Notes under the pieces: generated by a model | The model's database searches: none | The model's input: the letters and a program-made list of their open reading frames with translations, nothing else | What the model was told of the DNA's origin: nothing | Translations under genes and position numbers: made by a program | From: DATLGB01 sp963740765 | GTDB taxonomy: Bacteria > Actinomycetota > Thermoleophilia > Solirubrobacterales > Solirubrobacteraceae | DNA length: 64,000 nucleotides | Assembly (NCBI GenBank): GCA_963740765.1 | Contig: CAVUFN010000016.1 | Span: forward strand, 682,001-746,000 | Reading direction: 5' to 3' | In this document: piece by piece, positions 34,342 to 45,662 of the stretch | Position numbering within the stretch: the stretch's first letter is position 1 | How the letters are laid out: each line of letters starts with the position of its first letter

Positions 34342-37300
34342 GTGGCTGCGCAATCAGAGGAGACTCGCTGCGAGATCGCTCAACCACTCCCCGATCCGGG
34401 ACGGGCCGCGCGGCTTCTGGCCATCGCTGTCGGGATCGTGTGCGTGCTGCTGCCGGCCAGCGCCGGCGCGGCGGTCCAGACGCGGACCGACCCGTCGGAC
34501 GCTCCGGTGGGGCCGCAGGGCAAGGCGGACCTGCGTGCCGTCACGTGGGACGTCACCGCGACGACGGCGTCGGTGAAGGTGTCCGTCGACGAGAGCACGT
34601 ACGGGCCCTCGAGCGACCGCGCCGCGATCGGCGTCCATCTCTTCCTCGACACGGACGACGACGGCCTCGCCGACGCGGAGATCGTCGCGGCGCGCAATGT
34701 CAACGGCGTCACGGTCGACGTCGCGCTGCGCGATCTCGACGAGGCGGGGACGACGACGTGCCAGTTCCTCGACGGCAAGGCGACATCGGAGATCGACACC
34801 GTCGCCACGGCCGTCGCCGATGGCCTCGAGACGTTCACGTTCGGGTTCGACCCGGCCGTCGCACCGGGTGGCCTCGCGAGCTTCCGCTGGGCCGGGTTCG
34901 CGACGGCGCCGTCCGACCCGGGCGCGGGCGGTCCTTGGGATGTCATGCCCGACGCCGCCGACGCCGAGGTGGCGGCGGGCAACCCGGGCGACCGCCGCTG
35001 CGGACCGCTGAAGCAGGGGCTGCCGGTGCGCATGAGTGACGGGGTCGACTTCCCCGACGGGATCGACCCGACGCCAACGCCAACGCCGACACCGACACCG
35101 ACGCCAACGCCGACACCGACACCCGGCCCGTCGCCGCCGCCCGGCAAGCCCACGGCGGTTCTCGCACTCGCAGGGGGCCAGCCGAAGTCCGGGACGATGG
35201 CGACGCTCGACGCGCGCGGCACCACGCCCGCCCCCGGCACGCACATCGTCGCCTACCGGTGGGACATGGACGGCGACGGGCGCTACGAGACCAACACCGG
35301 CACCCATCCGATCGCGCACCTACTGGTCGGTCACGGCTCCCGGACGGTCGGGATGGAGGCGGTCGACAGCGCCTTCAGCACCGACGCGACCACGATCGTG
35401 GTGACCGCCGGCCCGGTCCCGGCCGGCTGTGACTCCGAGGCGTCGGTCGGCGTCCTGCGCCTCACCGCCGCGTGCATCCGCCGCGACGGCGACGACCTCG
35501 TCGCCGCGCCGGGCCCGACGGACGGGCGCGATGGTTGGGAGCGCCCGTTCTACGCGGTCGGGCTCAACGGCGCGGTGCTGCTGACGCGCGACCCCGACGC
35601 GCGCATCCGCGTCGACCGGCTGCGCGACGAGATCAGCGGCAACGGCGTCTGGAAGCTGATGATCCTCAACGGCCCGCAGGGCGACATCGAGTTCTACGAG
35701 TCCGGGGCCGGCGGGTTCGACTGGCCGCTGCCGTCCCAAGCCGGTCGCGGCGGCGGCGAGCCGGCCGCGATCCTGTCGCTCGCACTCGACGACACCTGCC
35801 GGCCGGCGGAGGCCGACGGGTTCGTCACGGTGTGCGCCCGGGTCCCGGGCGACTTCCCGCTGACCGGACGGATCGACCTCGGCGTGGACACCGACACGTA
35901 CGAGCTCGTGATCGACGCGAACGTGACGATCAACGTCGCCATCTCGGTGACCGGCCGCATCCGCCTGCGCGCCAACATCCTGATCGGAGGACTCGTCCTC
36001 GACGGCATCGGGTTCGCGCTCGAGGACGCGGAGCTCGGCGTGCTCACCTTGCACCACCTGCGCTTCGACTACGAGCCGCCGGGTGGCGGCACGCCGCCGC
36101 ACGAGGGCGACCTATGGGACGTCGCGCTCGACATCGAGGTGGCGAAGATCTTCGAGGCTGCGGGGCGCATGATCTTCATCGACGGCCAGTTCAGCTACCT
36201 GCGCTCGGACATCCGGTTCACGCCGGGGATCCTCGTCTATCCGGCGGTGTTCCTGAACCGCTTCGGAGGTGAGGTGGGGCTCAACCCGACGCGGTTCGGC
36301 GGTCTGATCGGCGCGTCGTTCGCGTCGACGGTCGTGATCGACGCGAACTGGCTCGCGGCCTACCTCCCCGATCGGACGGCGGCGATCCTCACGGAGGGCA
36401 ACCTCGCGGTGCTCGGCGTCCCCCTCGCGCACGCCTACTCGGCGATCTGGACGAACGGCCTCTACACGTTCGGCGGCGAGATCGGCTTCCGGTACCCGGC
36501 GAGTGACGTGGAGCGGATCCGGCTCTCGGGAGGGATCGACTTCTGGGCCGAGGCCCAGCGGGACAATTCCGTCCGCTTCCAGGCCGCGACGAATCTGACG
36601 CTGCGACTGCTCGACATGTACGACGAGCGCACCCAGGTCTTCGTGAACAACGAGTGGGTGGTCGGCTGCCTCGGCCGGTTCGTGATGGGGACGTACAACT
36701 GGAGCTCCCATGAGATCCGCGCGCTGCCGGGCTGCGATACCGCTGCATACTCGTACCGGCCGACGCTCGACCGCCCGGCGTTGCGGCCGCCGCCGCGCGG
36801 CCGCGCGCAGATCGCGCAGGAACCGACGCCGACCGGCAAGGCCCTGACGGTCCGTGACGACGAGCGCGCGCTCGTGCTCGACGTCAACGGCCAGGGCGGT
36901 CCGCCGTCGGTGACGCTGACCGACCCGGAGGGGAAGACGTACTTCCCGACCGGCGACCCCGGCAAGGTCGCGCGCGACGGAGCCTTCACGAGCGTCTACC
37001 TCCCGCAGGGCAACTCGGTGCTCCTGCGCGTCGAGCGCCCGATCGCCGGCCAGTGGATCATCTCCCCGCTCCCGGGCTCGGTCCCGATCGACAAGGTCGG
37101 CACCGCGCAGGCGCTGCCGCCGCTCAAGGTGACCGCGCGCGTCACGGGCAAGGGCCGCAGGCGCGTCCTGCACTGGCGCGCCCCGCACCTCGACGGACGG
37201 ACGCTCCGGTTCGCCGAGCGCGGGAAGAACTCGGGCCAGACGATCCTGGTCACGACGAAGGCATCAGGGCGCCACCGGTACACCATCGACGACGGCTCCG

Positions 37301-37689
37301 CAGGCGTGCGGACGATCGAGGCGCAGGTCACGATCAAGGGCCGGCCGGTCGGGCAGGTCAAGCTCGCCCGCTACCGCGCGCCGGGCCCACCGAAGCCACG
37401 CCGACCGGGCAAGCTCAAGGCGAAGCGCAGCGGCAGCACCGTGAACGTGAGCTGGCCGCGGCTGAAGGGCGCCGGCGGTTTCGTCGTCCGGGTCAAGGGC
37501 AGCGACGGGCGCAAGGCGGTGTCCTTCCCGACCGCGAAGCGCCACCGCGTCGCCATCCAGCGGGTCGGGCGTTCGACGCGCCTCACCGTCCGGGTCTTCG
37601 GGTGGAAGGGCAACCCCGGCATCGTTGGGCGGGCGCGTGCGATGACGGTCCGGGCCAGGACGGCCGAGACCGGATGCCCGCGTTGTTGA
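34342..37689 (+). CDS. Large secreted multidomain surface protein with PT-repeat linker and PKD-like domain
   Basis: About 1115 residues from GTG 34342 (weak GAGCAGG upstream); GTG 34303 is an alternative. A signal sequence (LLAIAVGIVCVLLPASAGA) sits behind a long n-region. Residues ~45-230 are a beta-rich domain. A Thr-Pro dipeptide linker then leads to a PKD-like module (YRWDMDGDGRYETNTGTHP). A large beta-rich region (~350-800) contains DANVTINVAISVTGRIRLRANI and an aromatic-rich segment. The C-terminus has Fn3-like strands (GSTVNVSWPRLKGAGGFVVRVKGSDGR, read in part) and two cysteines at the end (GCPRC). No enzyme motif. Likely an envelope or adhesion protein. Confidence 0.75.
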   Translation: MAAQSEETRCEIAQPLPDPGRAARLLAIAVGIVCVLLPASAGAAVQTRTDPSDAPVGPQGKADLRAVTWDVTATTASVKVSVDESTYGPSSDRAAIGVHLFLDTDDDGLADAEIVAARNVNGVTVDVALRDLDEAGTTTCQFLDGKATSEIDTVATAVADGLETFTFGFDPAVAPGGLASFRWAGFATAPSDPGAGGPWDVMPDAADAEVAAGNPGDRRCGPLKQGLPVRMSDGVDFPDGIDPTPTPTPTPTPTPTPTPTPGPSPPPGKPTAVLALAGGQPKSGTMATLDARGTTPAPGTHIVAYRWDMDGDGRYETNTGTHPIAHLLVGHGSRTVGMEAVDSAFSTDATTIVVTAGPVPAGCDSEASVGVLRLTAACIRRDGDDLVAAPGPTDGRDGWERPFYAVGLNGAVLLTRDPDARIRVDRLRDEISGNGVWKLMILNGPQGDIEFYESGAGGFDWPLPSQAGRGGGEPAAILSLALDDTCRPAEADGFVTVCARVPGDFPLTGRIDLGVDTDTYELVIDANVTINVAISVTGRIRLRANILIGGLVLDGIGFALEDAELGVLTLHHLRFDYEPPGGGTPPHEGDLWDVALDIEVAKIFEAAGRMIFIDGQFSYLRSDIRFTPGILVYPAVFLNRFGGEVGLNPTRFGGLIGASFASTVVIDANWLAAYLPDRTAAILTEGNLAVLGVPLAHAYSAIWTNGLYTFGGEIGFRYPASDVERIRLSGGIDFWAEAQRDNSVRFQAATNLTLRLLDMYDERTQVFVNNEWVVGCLGRFVMGTYNWSSHEIRALPGCDTAAYSYRPTLDRPALRPPPRGRAQIAQEPTPTGKALTVRDDERALVLDVNGQGGPPSVTLTDPEGKTYFPTGDPGKVARDGAFTSVYLPQGNSVLLRVERPIAGQWIISPLPGSVPIDKVGTAQALPPLKVTARVTGKGRRRVLHWRAPHLDGRTLRFAERGKNSGQTILVTTKASGRHRYTIDDGSAGVRTIEAQVTIKGRPVGQVKLARYRAPGPPKPRRPGKLKAKRSGSTVNVSWPRLKGAGGFVVRVKGSDGRKAVSFPTAKRHRVAIQRVGRSTRLTVRVFGWKGNPGIVGRARAMTVRARTAETGCPRC

Positions 37690-37737
37690 CGCGGCCGCTT
37701 CGGGATGCGCCGGTACGAACAGGAGCGTCGCCGAGCG

Positions 37738-38139
37738 TCAGACGAACCGGATTTCGCGTGCGTGCGCCCGCACGGCGTCGCCGAGCGCGGCATGGTCGCC
37801 GGTGCGCTGGGCCGCCGAGAGAGCCTCGAACCATCCGAGCGTGTCGAGCGCGGGCTCGGTGCGCCAGATCACGCGCGCCTCGACGTCACCGCTGCTGAAC
37901 ATCGTGTGCGGCGTCCCGCGCGGGATCGAGAACGACTCGCCGCCCGAGAACGCCCGTTCCTCTCCGTCCACCAACGCGGCGATGGTGCCGGACAGCACCT
38001 CGAAGTGCTCGTCCTGCTCGGGGTGCAGGTGCACCGGAGGCGGGGGGCTGCCGGGTTGGTACCACGCCTCCACCTCGAGCGCCGCGTCCGTCGCGCTGCG
38101 CACGATCAGCTCCTGGTGCGGCGACAAGGTGAGACGCAC
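37738..38139 (-). CDS. Cupin-domain protein
   Basis: A 133-residue single-domain cupin. Motif 1 is VHLHPEQDEHFEVLSG, with two His and a Glu as likely metal ligands; motif 2 is PRGTPHTMFS with the last His. The C-terminus is helical (ALDTLGWFEALSAAQRTG). Single cupins serve as dioxygenases, isomerases or ligand-binding proteins, and the sequence does not narrow this. It is transcribed in the same direction as the VOC and cysteine dioxygenase-like genes, 63 bases downstream. Confidence 0.82.
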   Translation of the reverse strand: MRLTLSPHQELIVRSATDAALEVEAWYQPGSPPPPVHLHPEQDEHFEVLSGTIAALVDGEERAFSGGESFSIPRGTPHTMFSSGDVEARVIWRTEPALDTLGWFEALSAAQRTGDHAALGDAVRAHAREIRFV

Positions 38140-38202
38140 GCCGCGAGCATCTCACGTGCTCGGGGCCGCCGGCCCGCGTGGCCGCGCTCTTGACTCGCCG
38201 CG

Positions 38203-38640
38203 TCAGCCGAGCTGCTCCGCCAGCCCGACGATGATGCCTTCGGGGCCGCGCATGAAGCAGAGCCGGTAGAAGTCCTCGTACTGCACGATGTCGTCGAGGA
38301 GCTCGGCGCCGTGGCCGCGGAGGCGGGCGACGGTGTCGTCGATCGCGTCGACGGTGAACATGATGCGGCGGATGCCCAGCGCGTTGGCCGGTGCGTCGGC
38401 CGGCTCGGCGCGGATCGCACGCGGGGTGTCGAAGCGCGTGAGCTCGACCTGGCCGCCGCCGTCGGGGGCGCGCATCATCGCGATGTCGGCGCGGACGCCG
38501 GAGAGCCCGACCGTCTTGTCCACCCAGGGACCCTCGACCTGGGTCTCGCCTTCGAGCTCGAGCCCGAGCTCGGCGAAGAAGGCCTTCGCGGCGTCGAGGT
38601 CCTCGACGACGATGAGGACGTTGTCCATCCTGACGGGCAT
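38203..38640 (-). CDS. VOC-family (glyoxalase/bleomycin resistance fold) protein
   Basis: A 145-residue vicinal-oxygen-chelate protein with two beta-alpha-beta-beta-beta modules: MDNVLIVVEDLDAAKAFFAELGLELEGE at the start, then GIRRIMFTVDAIDDTVARLRGHGAELL. Metal ligands are not complete in the usual His/Glu positions, so enzymatic activity is uncertain. Its ATG shares a base with the stop of the upstream cysteine dioxygenase-like gene (TGATG), so the two are coupled and may act on related compounds. Confidence 0.85.
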   Translation of the reverse strand: MPVRMDNVLIVVEDLDAAKAFFAELGLELEGETQVEGPWVDKTVGLSGVRADIAMMRAPDGGGQVELTRFDTPRAIRAEPADAPANALGIRRIMFTVDAIDDTVARLRGHGAELLDDIVQYEDFYRLCFMRGPEGIIVGLAEQLG

Positions 38641-39167
38641 CAGACGACCTCGGGAAGGTCGTAGTAGCGGCGGACACTGGAGCCGATGCGGGTGACATCG
38701 GTGCCGTAGACGTGGATGGAGATCGCGATCTCGTCGCCCGTGTTGTGGACGCGGTGGATGTCGCCGGGCGGCGCGAAGCCGTTGACGTCGCCGACGCGGC
38801 CGTCGCTCTGGCCGATCAGGTTGAGGTCGGCGTCGTAGACCTCCTCGTGCTCGACGCCCTGGACGACGCCGAACACGCACCACGTCGTGTGGTCGTGGAT
38901 CGACGTGATCTGCCCGGGCCGCCAGACCACCGCGACGATGGAGAACGCGCCGTCGGGCTCGACGTGCAGGGTGTGGCTGGCCGCGCGATCGGGAGCGCCG
39001 AGGCGCTGCTCGGGGGTGAGGACGTCGGGGCCCGGCAAGTGCGCGCGCAGCTGGCCGGCGACGAGCCGTGCGGTGTCGGACCAGTCGGCGTGGACGTCGA
39101 TGGCGCTGCGGACACCGGCGGCGAGCCGGTCGATCCGGGTGTCGGTGGGGGTGAACGTTGCGGACAT
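38640..39167 (-). CDS. Cysteine dioxygenase-family protein
   Basis: A 175-residue cupin-fold thiol dioxygenase. Iron ligands are seen in ITSIHDHTTWCVFGVVQG (HxH) and GDIHRVHNTGDEIAISIHVYG (third His). Type I cysteine dioxygenases oxidise cysteine to cysteine sulfinate; relatives act on mercaptopropionate. It begins at ATG 39167, divergent from a LysR-family regulator 76 bases away, which probably controls this CDO-VOC unit in the usual divergent arrangement. Confidence 0.85.
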   Translation of the reverse strand: MSATFTPTDTRIDRLAAGVRSAIDVHADWSDTARLVAGQLRAHLPGPDVLTPEQRLGAPDRAASHTLHVEPDGAFSIVAVVWRPGQITSIHDHTTWCVFGVVQGVEHEEVYDADLNLIGQSDGRVGDVNGFAPPGDIHRVHNTGDEIAISIHVYGTDVTRIGSSVRRYYDLPEVV

Positions 39168-39222
39168 GGGGAGCCAGGATGCGGGATCCGCACGCATTCG
39201 TCCAATGCCACTTCTTGCGTAC

Positions 39223-39245
39223 ATCCATAGATACAATCGATGGAT
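39223..39245. promoter_or_regulatory. LysR-type T-N11-A inverted repeat and -10 of lysR gene
   Basis: ATCCAT at 39223-39228 and ATGGAT at 39240-39245 form a perfect inverted repeat with an 11-base spacer, fitting the LysR T-N11-A box. The right arm overlaps the ATG (39244) of the LysR gene. TACAAT at 39232-39237 lies 6 bases before that ATG, so the mRNA is probably leaderless and self-repressed. Confidence 0.6.
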
Positions 39246-40113
39246 GCTCGACGTCACCCGCCTGCGCGTGCTCGACGCGGTCGCCCGCCACGGGTCGGTC
39301 ACCGCGGCCGCACGGGAGATGGACTACTCGCAGCCATCGGTCAGCCATCACCTCGCGCGGCTGGAGGCGGAGACGGGGGCGCGGCTGCTGCAGAAGGCCG
39401 GCCGCGGGATCCGCCTCACGCAGGCCGGCGAGCTGCTGGCCGACCGCGCGGCGGAGATCATCGGCCGCATCGACGCCGCCGATGCAGAGCTGTCCGCTCA
39501 CGTCGGGCTGACCGCCGGGCGCGTGCGCCTGGCCGGTTTCGCGTCCGCGATCGGCGCCCTGGTGCCGCACGCCGCGGCCACGCTCGCGCGCCGGCACCCC
39601 GGCCTCGAGGTCAGCTCGACGGACACGCATCCACCGGAGGCGCTCGAGCTGCTGCGGACGGGACGGGTCGAAGTGGCGATCATCTTCCGCTACGACGAGG
39701 CGGACGAGGAGCCGGCCGGCGTGCGTCTGCATCACCTGCTCGACGACCCGATGTACCTGCTGTCCCACCGCCGCACCCGCGGGCTGGCCAGCCTCAGAGA
39801 CGCGACGTGGATCGCCGGGTGCGAGCGCTGCCGCGGCCACCTGCTCGCGCTGTGCGACACCGCGGGCTTCGAGCCGAACATCGGCTACGAGTCCGACGAC
39901 ATGGTGCTGATGCAGGCGCTCGTCGCGGCCGGACTCTGCGTGGCGACGCTGCCCGGCCTGGCCCTGCGCGCCCATCACGCCGACGGCGTCGTTGCGACCA
40001 AGCTCCCCGGCCTGCCGCGGCGCGTGTTCGCCGCGACCTACGGTGAGCCGCCCGACCCGCCCGCGGTCGACGCGCTGCTGGGGGCCCTCACGGAGGCGGC
40101 CGCAGCCGCCTAG
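39244..40113 (+). CDS. LysR-family transcriptional regulator
   Basis: The 289-residue regulator has the LysR winged helix at the N-terminus (LRVLDAVARHGSVTAAAREM, then DYSQPSVSHHLARLEAETGARLL) and a periplasmic-binding-fold effector domain (residues ~90-280). It is divergent from the cysteine dioxygenase-like/VOC genes, the usual target arrangement. An inverted repeat with TACAAT overlaps its start. Two cysteines in WIAGCERCRGH of the effector domain stand out and could bind a thiol or metal, which would suit control of a thiol dioxygenase (speculative). Confidence 0.9.
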   Translation: MLDVTRLRVLDAVARHGSVTAAAREMDYSQPSVSHHLARLEAETGARLLQKAGRGIRLTQAGELLADRAAEIIGRIDAADAELSAHVGLTAGRVRLAGFASAIGALVPHAAATLARRHPGLEVSSTDTHPPEALELLRTGRVEVAIIFRYDEADEEPAGVRLHHLLDDPMYLLSHRRTRGLASLRDATWIAGCERCRGHLLALCDTAGFEPNIGYESDDMVLMQALVAAGLCVATLPGLALRAHHADGVVATKLPGLPRRVFAATYGEPPDPPAVDALLGALTEAAAAA

Positions 40114-40143
40114 CCGCCTGCGTGGCAGTGAGCCCCGCGATCC

Positions 40144-41004
40144 TCAGGCCTGCGGGAGCTTCTTGGCGCCGCGCCTGGTGACCGGCGCCGAGGGCGGCGG
40201 GACAACGGGTCCGATGTCACCGTCGGGCGCCTCGTCGAGATCCACGATCACCGGCGCGTGGTCGCTCGGGCCCTTGCCCTTGCGCGCCTGGCGGTCGATC
40301 CAGGCGGCGCGGACGCGCTCGGCGATCGGCGCCCCCGTCAGGACCAGGTCGATGCGCATGCCGAGATCCTGGTGGAACATGCCGGCGCGGTAGTCCCAGT
40401 AGCTGAACACGCGCCGGTCGGGCCAGCGGTCGCGGACCACGTCGTGCAGTCCGAGCGCCTGCAGGGCGGCGAGCGCGTCGCGCTCGGGAGCGGTGACGTG
40501 CGTCTGGCCGGCGTAGGCCTCGGGGTCGAAGACGTCGGCGTCGGTGGGCGCGATGTTGACGTCGCCGAGCAGCACGGTCCGGTCGGCGTCCCCGTCGATC
40601 ATCCGGCGCAGCGCCTCGAGCCACTCGAGCTTGTACGCGTAGTGGTCCGAGCCGGGCGTGCGGCCGTTGGGGACGTAGACACAGACGAAGCGCACGCCGT
40701 CGCAGGTGGCCGAGATCGCCCGCGCCTCCGGCTCCGGGAACCCCGGCCCGCCCGGGATCCCGCGCACGACGTCCTCCAGCCCGACCCGCGAGAGGATCGC
40801 GACACCGTTCCAGGCCGCCTCGCCGTGGGTGGCGACCGTGTAGCCGCGCGCGCTGAGCTCGTCGTGCAGTAGCTCGGCGAACGCGTCGTCGGTGAGCTTT
40901 GTCTCCTGCAGGCAGACGACGTCGGGCTCGCGCTCGTCCAGCCACGGGAGCAGTCGCGGCAGCCGCTGCTTGACGGAGTTGACGTTCCAGGTGACGACCC
41001 GCAC
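40144..41004 (-). CDS. xth: Exodeoxyribonuclease III
   Basis: A 286-residue EEP-fold nuclease of the ExoIII/AP endonuclease family. It begins MRVVTWNVNSVKQRLPRLLPWL; next come the metal-binding LQETK, then YVPNGRTPGSDHYAYKLEWLE, LGDVNIAPTDADVFDP, FSYWDYRAGMF, RIDLVLT and the catalytic SDHAPVIVDL. It cleaves DNA 5' of abasic sites in base-excision repair. A short Pro-rich tail is unusual but harmless. It is the last gene in the direction of ADH, 15 bases downstream. Confidence 0.93.
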   Translation of the reverse strand: MRVVTWNVNSVKQRLPRLLPWLDEREPDVVCLQETKLTDDAFAELLHDELSARGYTVATHGEAAWNGVAILSRVGLEDVVRGIPGGPGFPEPEARAISATCDGVRFVCVYVPNGRTPGSDHYAYKLEWLEALRRMIDGDADRTVLLGDVNIAPTDADVFDPEAYAGQTHVTAPERDALAALQALGLHDVVRDRWPDRRVFSYWDYRAGMFHQDLGMRIDLVLTGAPIAERVRAAWIDRQARKGKGPSDHAPVIVDLDEAPDGDIGPVVPPPSAPVTRRGAKKLPQA

Positions 41005-41019
41005 CGCCCCGACGCTACC

Positions 41020-42033
41020 TCAGCTCATCGTGAGGACCATGCGGAAGCGCGCGTCGCCGTCCATCATCTTGTCGTAGGCGGCCTGTGCCTCGTCCAGCGG
41101 GAGCGTCTCGATCGTCGGGCGCACGCCGGTCAGCGTCGAGAAGCGCAGCGTGTCCTCCGAATCCTGCGAGGTGCCGGAGGCGTGGCCCTGGACGGCCCGG
41201 GAGCCGGGGATCAGCGCGAAGGGCGGGACCTGCATCGGATCGGCCGACGCGCCGACGACGACAAGCTGCCCGTGCGGCTTGAGGCCGCCCAGCGCCGGCG
41301 TCATCGCGTCCGGAACGGTCACGGTGGCGAGCACGACCTGCGCGCCGCCGAGCTTGGTGAGCTCCTTGGCGACGTCGGCGCTCGTCGAGTCGATGTAGTG
41401 GTGCGCGCCCAGCTCGCGGGCGAGCGGCTCCTTGTCCGTCCCGCGGGCGATCGCGACGACCTCGAAGCCCATCTTGGCCGCGTACTGCACGCCGAGGTGG
41501 CCGAGCCCGCCGATGCCCAGGATCGCGACGAGGTCGCCCGGGCGGGCGACGGACTCCCGCAGCGCGTTGAAGGTCGTGATGCCGGCGCACAGCAGCGGCG
41601 CGGCATCGACGTCGGACAGGTCGTCCGGGATGCGCGCGAGCGCCTCGGCCGGCGCGACCATGTACTCGGCGTAGCCGCCGTCGTAGGAGATGCCGGCGAC
41701 CTGGCCGTTCTCGCAAGCGATGAAGTTGCCGCGGCGGCAGGGCTCGCAGGTGAAGCAGCAGCCGCCGAACCAGCCGACGCCGACGCGGTCGCCGGGGCTC
41801 CACGCGTCCACCCCGTCACCGACGGCGTCGACCTCGCCCGCCACCTCGTGACCCGGCGCGCGCGGGAACTCGTTGCCCATCGCCCCCGCCACCGTGATCG
41901 AGTCCGAGTGGCAGACGCCGCACGCGTGCACCTTGATGCGGACCTGGCGGGGGCCGGGCTCAGGGATGTCGACGTCGGCGATCTCGAACTGCGCGTTCGC
42001 CTCGGGCACCCGGGCGATCTTCATCGTGGCCAT
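41020..42033 (-). CDS. Zinc-dependent alcohol dehydrogenase (AdhP-like)
   Basis: The 337-residue medium-chain dehydrogenase has catalytic zinc ligands in ACGVCHSD (Cys) and APGHEVAGEV (His-Glu) and a third Cys downstream (PLLCAGITTF). Structural zinc cysteines lie in GGCCFTCEPCRRGNFIAC. The NAD-binding loop is ILGIGGLGHLGVQYAAKMG. It oxidises primary alcohols or reduces aldehydes with NAD(H). The C-terminus is complete. It lies 37 bases downstream of the M50 protease gene on the same strand but has no evident link to it. Confidence 0.92.
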   Translation of the reverse strand: MATMKIARVPEANAQFEIADVDIPEPGPRQVRIKVHACGVCHSDSITVAGAMGNEFPRAPGHEVAGEVDAVGDGVDAWSPGDRVGVGWFGGCCFTCEPCRRGNFIACENGQVAGISYDGGYAEYMVAPAEALARIPDDLSDVDAAPLLCAGITTFNALRESVARPGDLVAILGIGGLGHLGVQYAAKMGFEVVAIARGTDKEPLARELGAHHYIDSTSADVAKELTKLGGAQVVLATVTVPDAMTPALGGLKPHGQLVVVGASADPMQVPPFALIPGSRAVQGHASGTSQDSEDTLRFSTLTGVRPTIETLPLDEAQAAYDKMMDGDARFRMVLTMS

Positions 42034-42070
42034 GAGGTCATCCTCTCCGGGCGACCCCGGCCCTACTCAC

Positions 42071-44536
<2,466 letters not shown>

Positions 44537-44556
44537 GCCAGCTCCGCCCGATGGCG

Positions 44557-45528
44557 CTACTGCTCGACGCTCGCGTCCTGGTCGGCCGTGGCCTCGGCGG
44601 AGACGTCGTCGAGGCTCTGGTGGATGTCGACCTGCTGATCGGCGAGCGACTGCGCGACCGCGCCGTCCGAGCCGACGTTGGCCGCGACCGACGCATCGAT
44701 CGGCGCCGCCACGTTGGCGTTGGCAGCGACAGCGCCGGCGACCGGTGCCGTGAGGTCCGCGTTGGCGTGGATGTCGACGTTGGCGTCGAGCAGGCTGCCG
44801 CCCGACAGCAGGGAGTCGACACCGCCGGTGACGCCGTCGGCGGCGCCGGTGACCGCACCGGTCGCGCCGTCGACCGCTCCGGGCACCGCGCCCGTCGCAC
44901 CGTCGACCGCACCCGTCGCACCGTCGACCGCACCGGGCACCGCGCCCGTCGCACCGTCGACCGCACCCGTCGCACCGTCAACCGCACCCGTCGCACCGTC
45001 AACCGCGCCCGTCGCACCGTCGACGGCACCGCCGACCGCGCCCGTCGCGCCGTCGACCGTACCCGCGGCGGCGCCGTCGAGCCCGCCGGGGACCGTGCCC
45101 GTCGACCCGTCCTCCACGCTGGGGGCCGTCCCGGCGGCGGCCATCGGCGCCGCGGCGCCGTCCGTCGTGGCGGCACCGTCGCCGCCTTGGCTGATCTCGG
45201 CGTGCTGCGGGGCGGTCGCCTCCGCGCTGCCGCTGATGCTCTGATCGATCGTCCCGTGCTGCTGGGCGATGCCGACGGCCTGGGCGCCGTCGCTGAGCAC
45301 GTTCGCGCTGGCGGCCGCCTCGATCGGCGCGGCGACGTTCAGGTTCGCTGCAGCCGCGAGGTCGACGGGCGCGGCGAGGTTGAGCCCGAGGTCGACGTTC
45401 GCGTTGACGTCGAGCAGCGACATGACCTCCTTGTTCGGCAAAGCCGTGGCGCCCTCGGCCTCGATCTCGTCCATCGAGACCCGCTCGAGGTCCTGGTCGG
45501 TAGACGTCCGCTGCAGCTCGTCACCCAT
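44557..45528 (-). CDS. Repeat protein with leader-like N-terminus, candidate M50 substrate
   Basis: A 323-residue protein with no Arg and very few Lys beyond residue ~35 and no conventional signal peptide. Residues 1-40 are charged and leader-like, with ERVSMDEIEAEGATALPNKEVMSLLD at the end. The rest is Ala/Gly/Val/Asp-rich: two flanking segments share NVAAPIEAAASANVLSDGA and NVAAPIDASVAANVGSDGA, and enclose eight exact DGATGA units in a 7-residue VDGATGA repeat. The start at 45528 has a good ribosome site (GGAAAGGGGA, 6 bases away). It precedes and is cotranscribed with the M50 gene. It may be an exported, self-assembling surface polymer. Function unproven. Confidence 0.75.
   Translation of the reverse strand: MGDELQRTSTDQDLERVSMDEIEAEGATALPNKEVMSLLDVNANVDLGLNLAAPVDLAAAANLNVAAPIEAAASANVLSDGAQAVGIAQQHGTIDQSISGSAEATAPQHAEISQGGDGAATTDGAAAPMAAAGTAPSVEDGSTGTVPGGLDGAAAGTVDGATGAVGGAVDGATGAVDGATGAVDGATGAVDGATGAVPGAVDGATGAVDGATGAVPGAVDGATGAVTGAADGVTGGVDSLLSGGSLLDANVDIHANADLTAPVAGAVAANANVAAPIDASVAANVGSDGAVAQSLADQQVDIHQSLDDVSAEATADQDASVEQ
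44862..45062 (-). repeat. In-frame 21-base tandem repeat encoding VDGATGA
   Basis: Units close to ACGGGTGCGGTCGACGGTGCG are repeated in tandem, some interrupted by a 12-base VPGA unit. They contain synonymous differences and keep frame. The array has no spacers and is wholly coding. Confidence 0.85.
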
Positions 45529-45662
45529 CGTCGATCCCCTTTCCGGCTGATTCAAAGTCCGGGGGTACTTCCCCGAAGGCCGTCCGCCAAACCGTCGCAA
45601 GCGGCCGACGACCGGGCAGTGGACGGACGTTCGGTGGCGCCGGTACGGTTGCGCCCAGGCGC

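Noticed and set aside
35070..35125. Microsatellite of CCGACA/CCAACG hexamers as a phase-variable tract
   Set aside because: It encodes an in-frame Thr-Pro linker with mixed codons; gain or loss of whole hexamers would not shift the frame.
44862..45062. Regular repeats resembling a CRISPR array
   Set aside because: Units are contiguous 21-base coding repeats without spacers, synonymous variation keeps the frame, and no cas genes are present.
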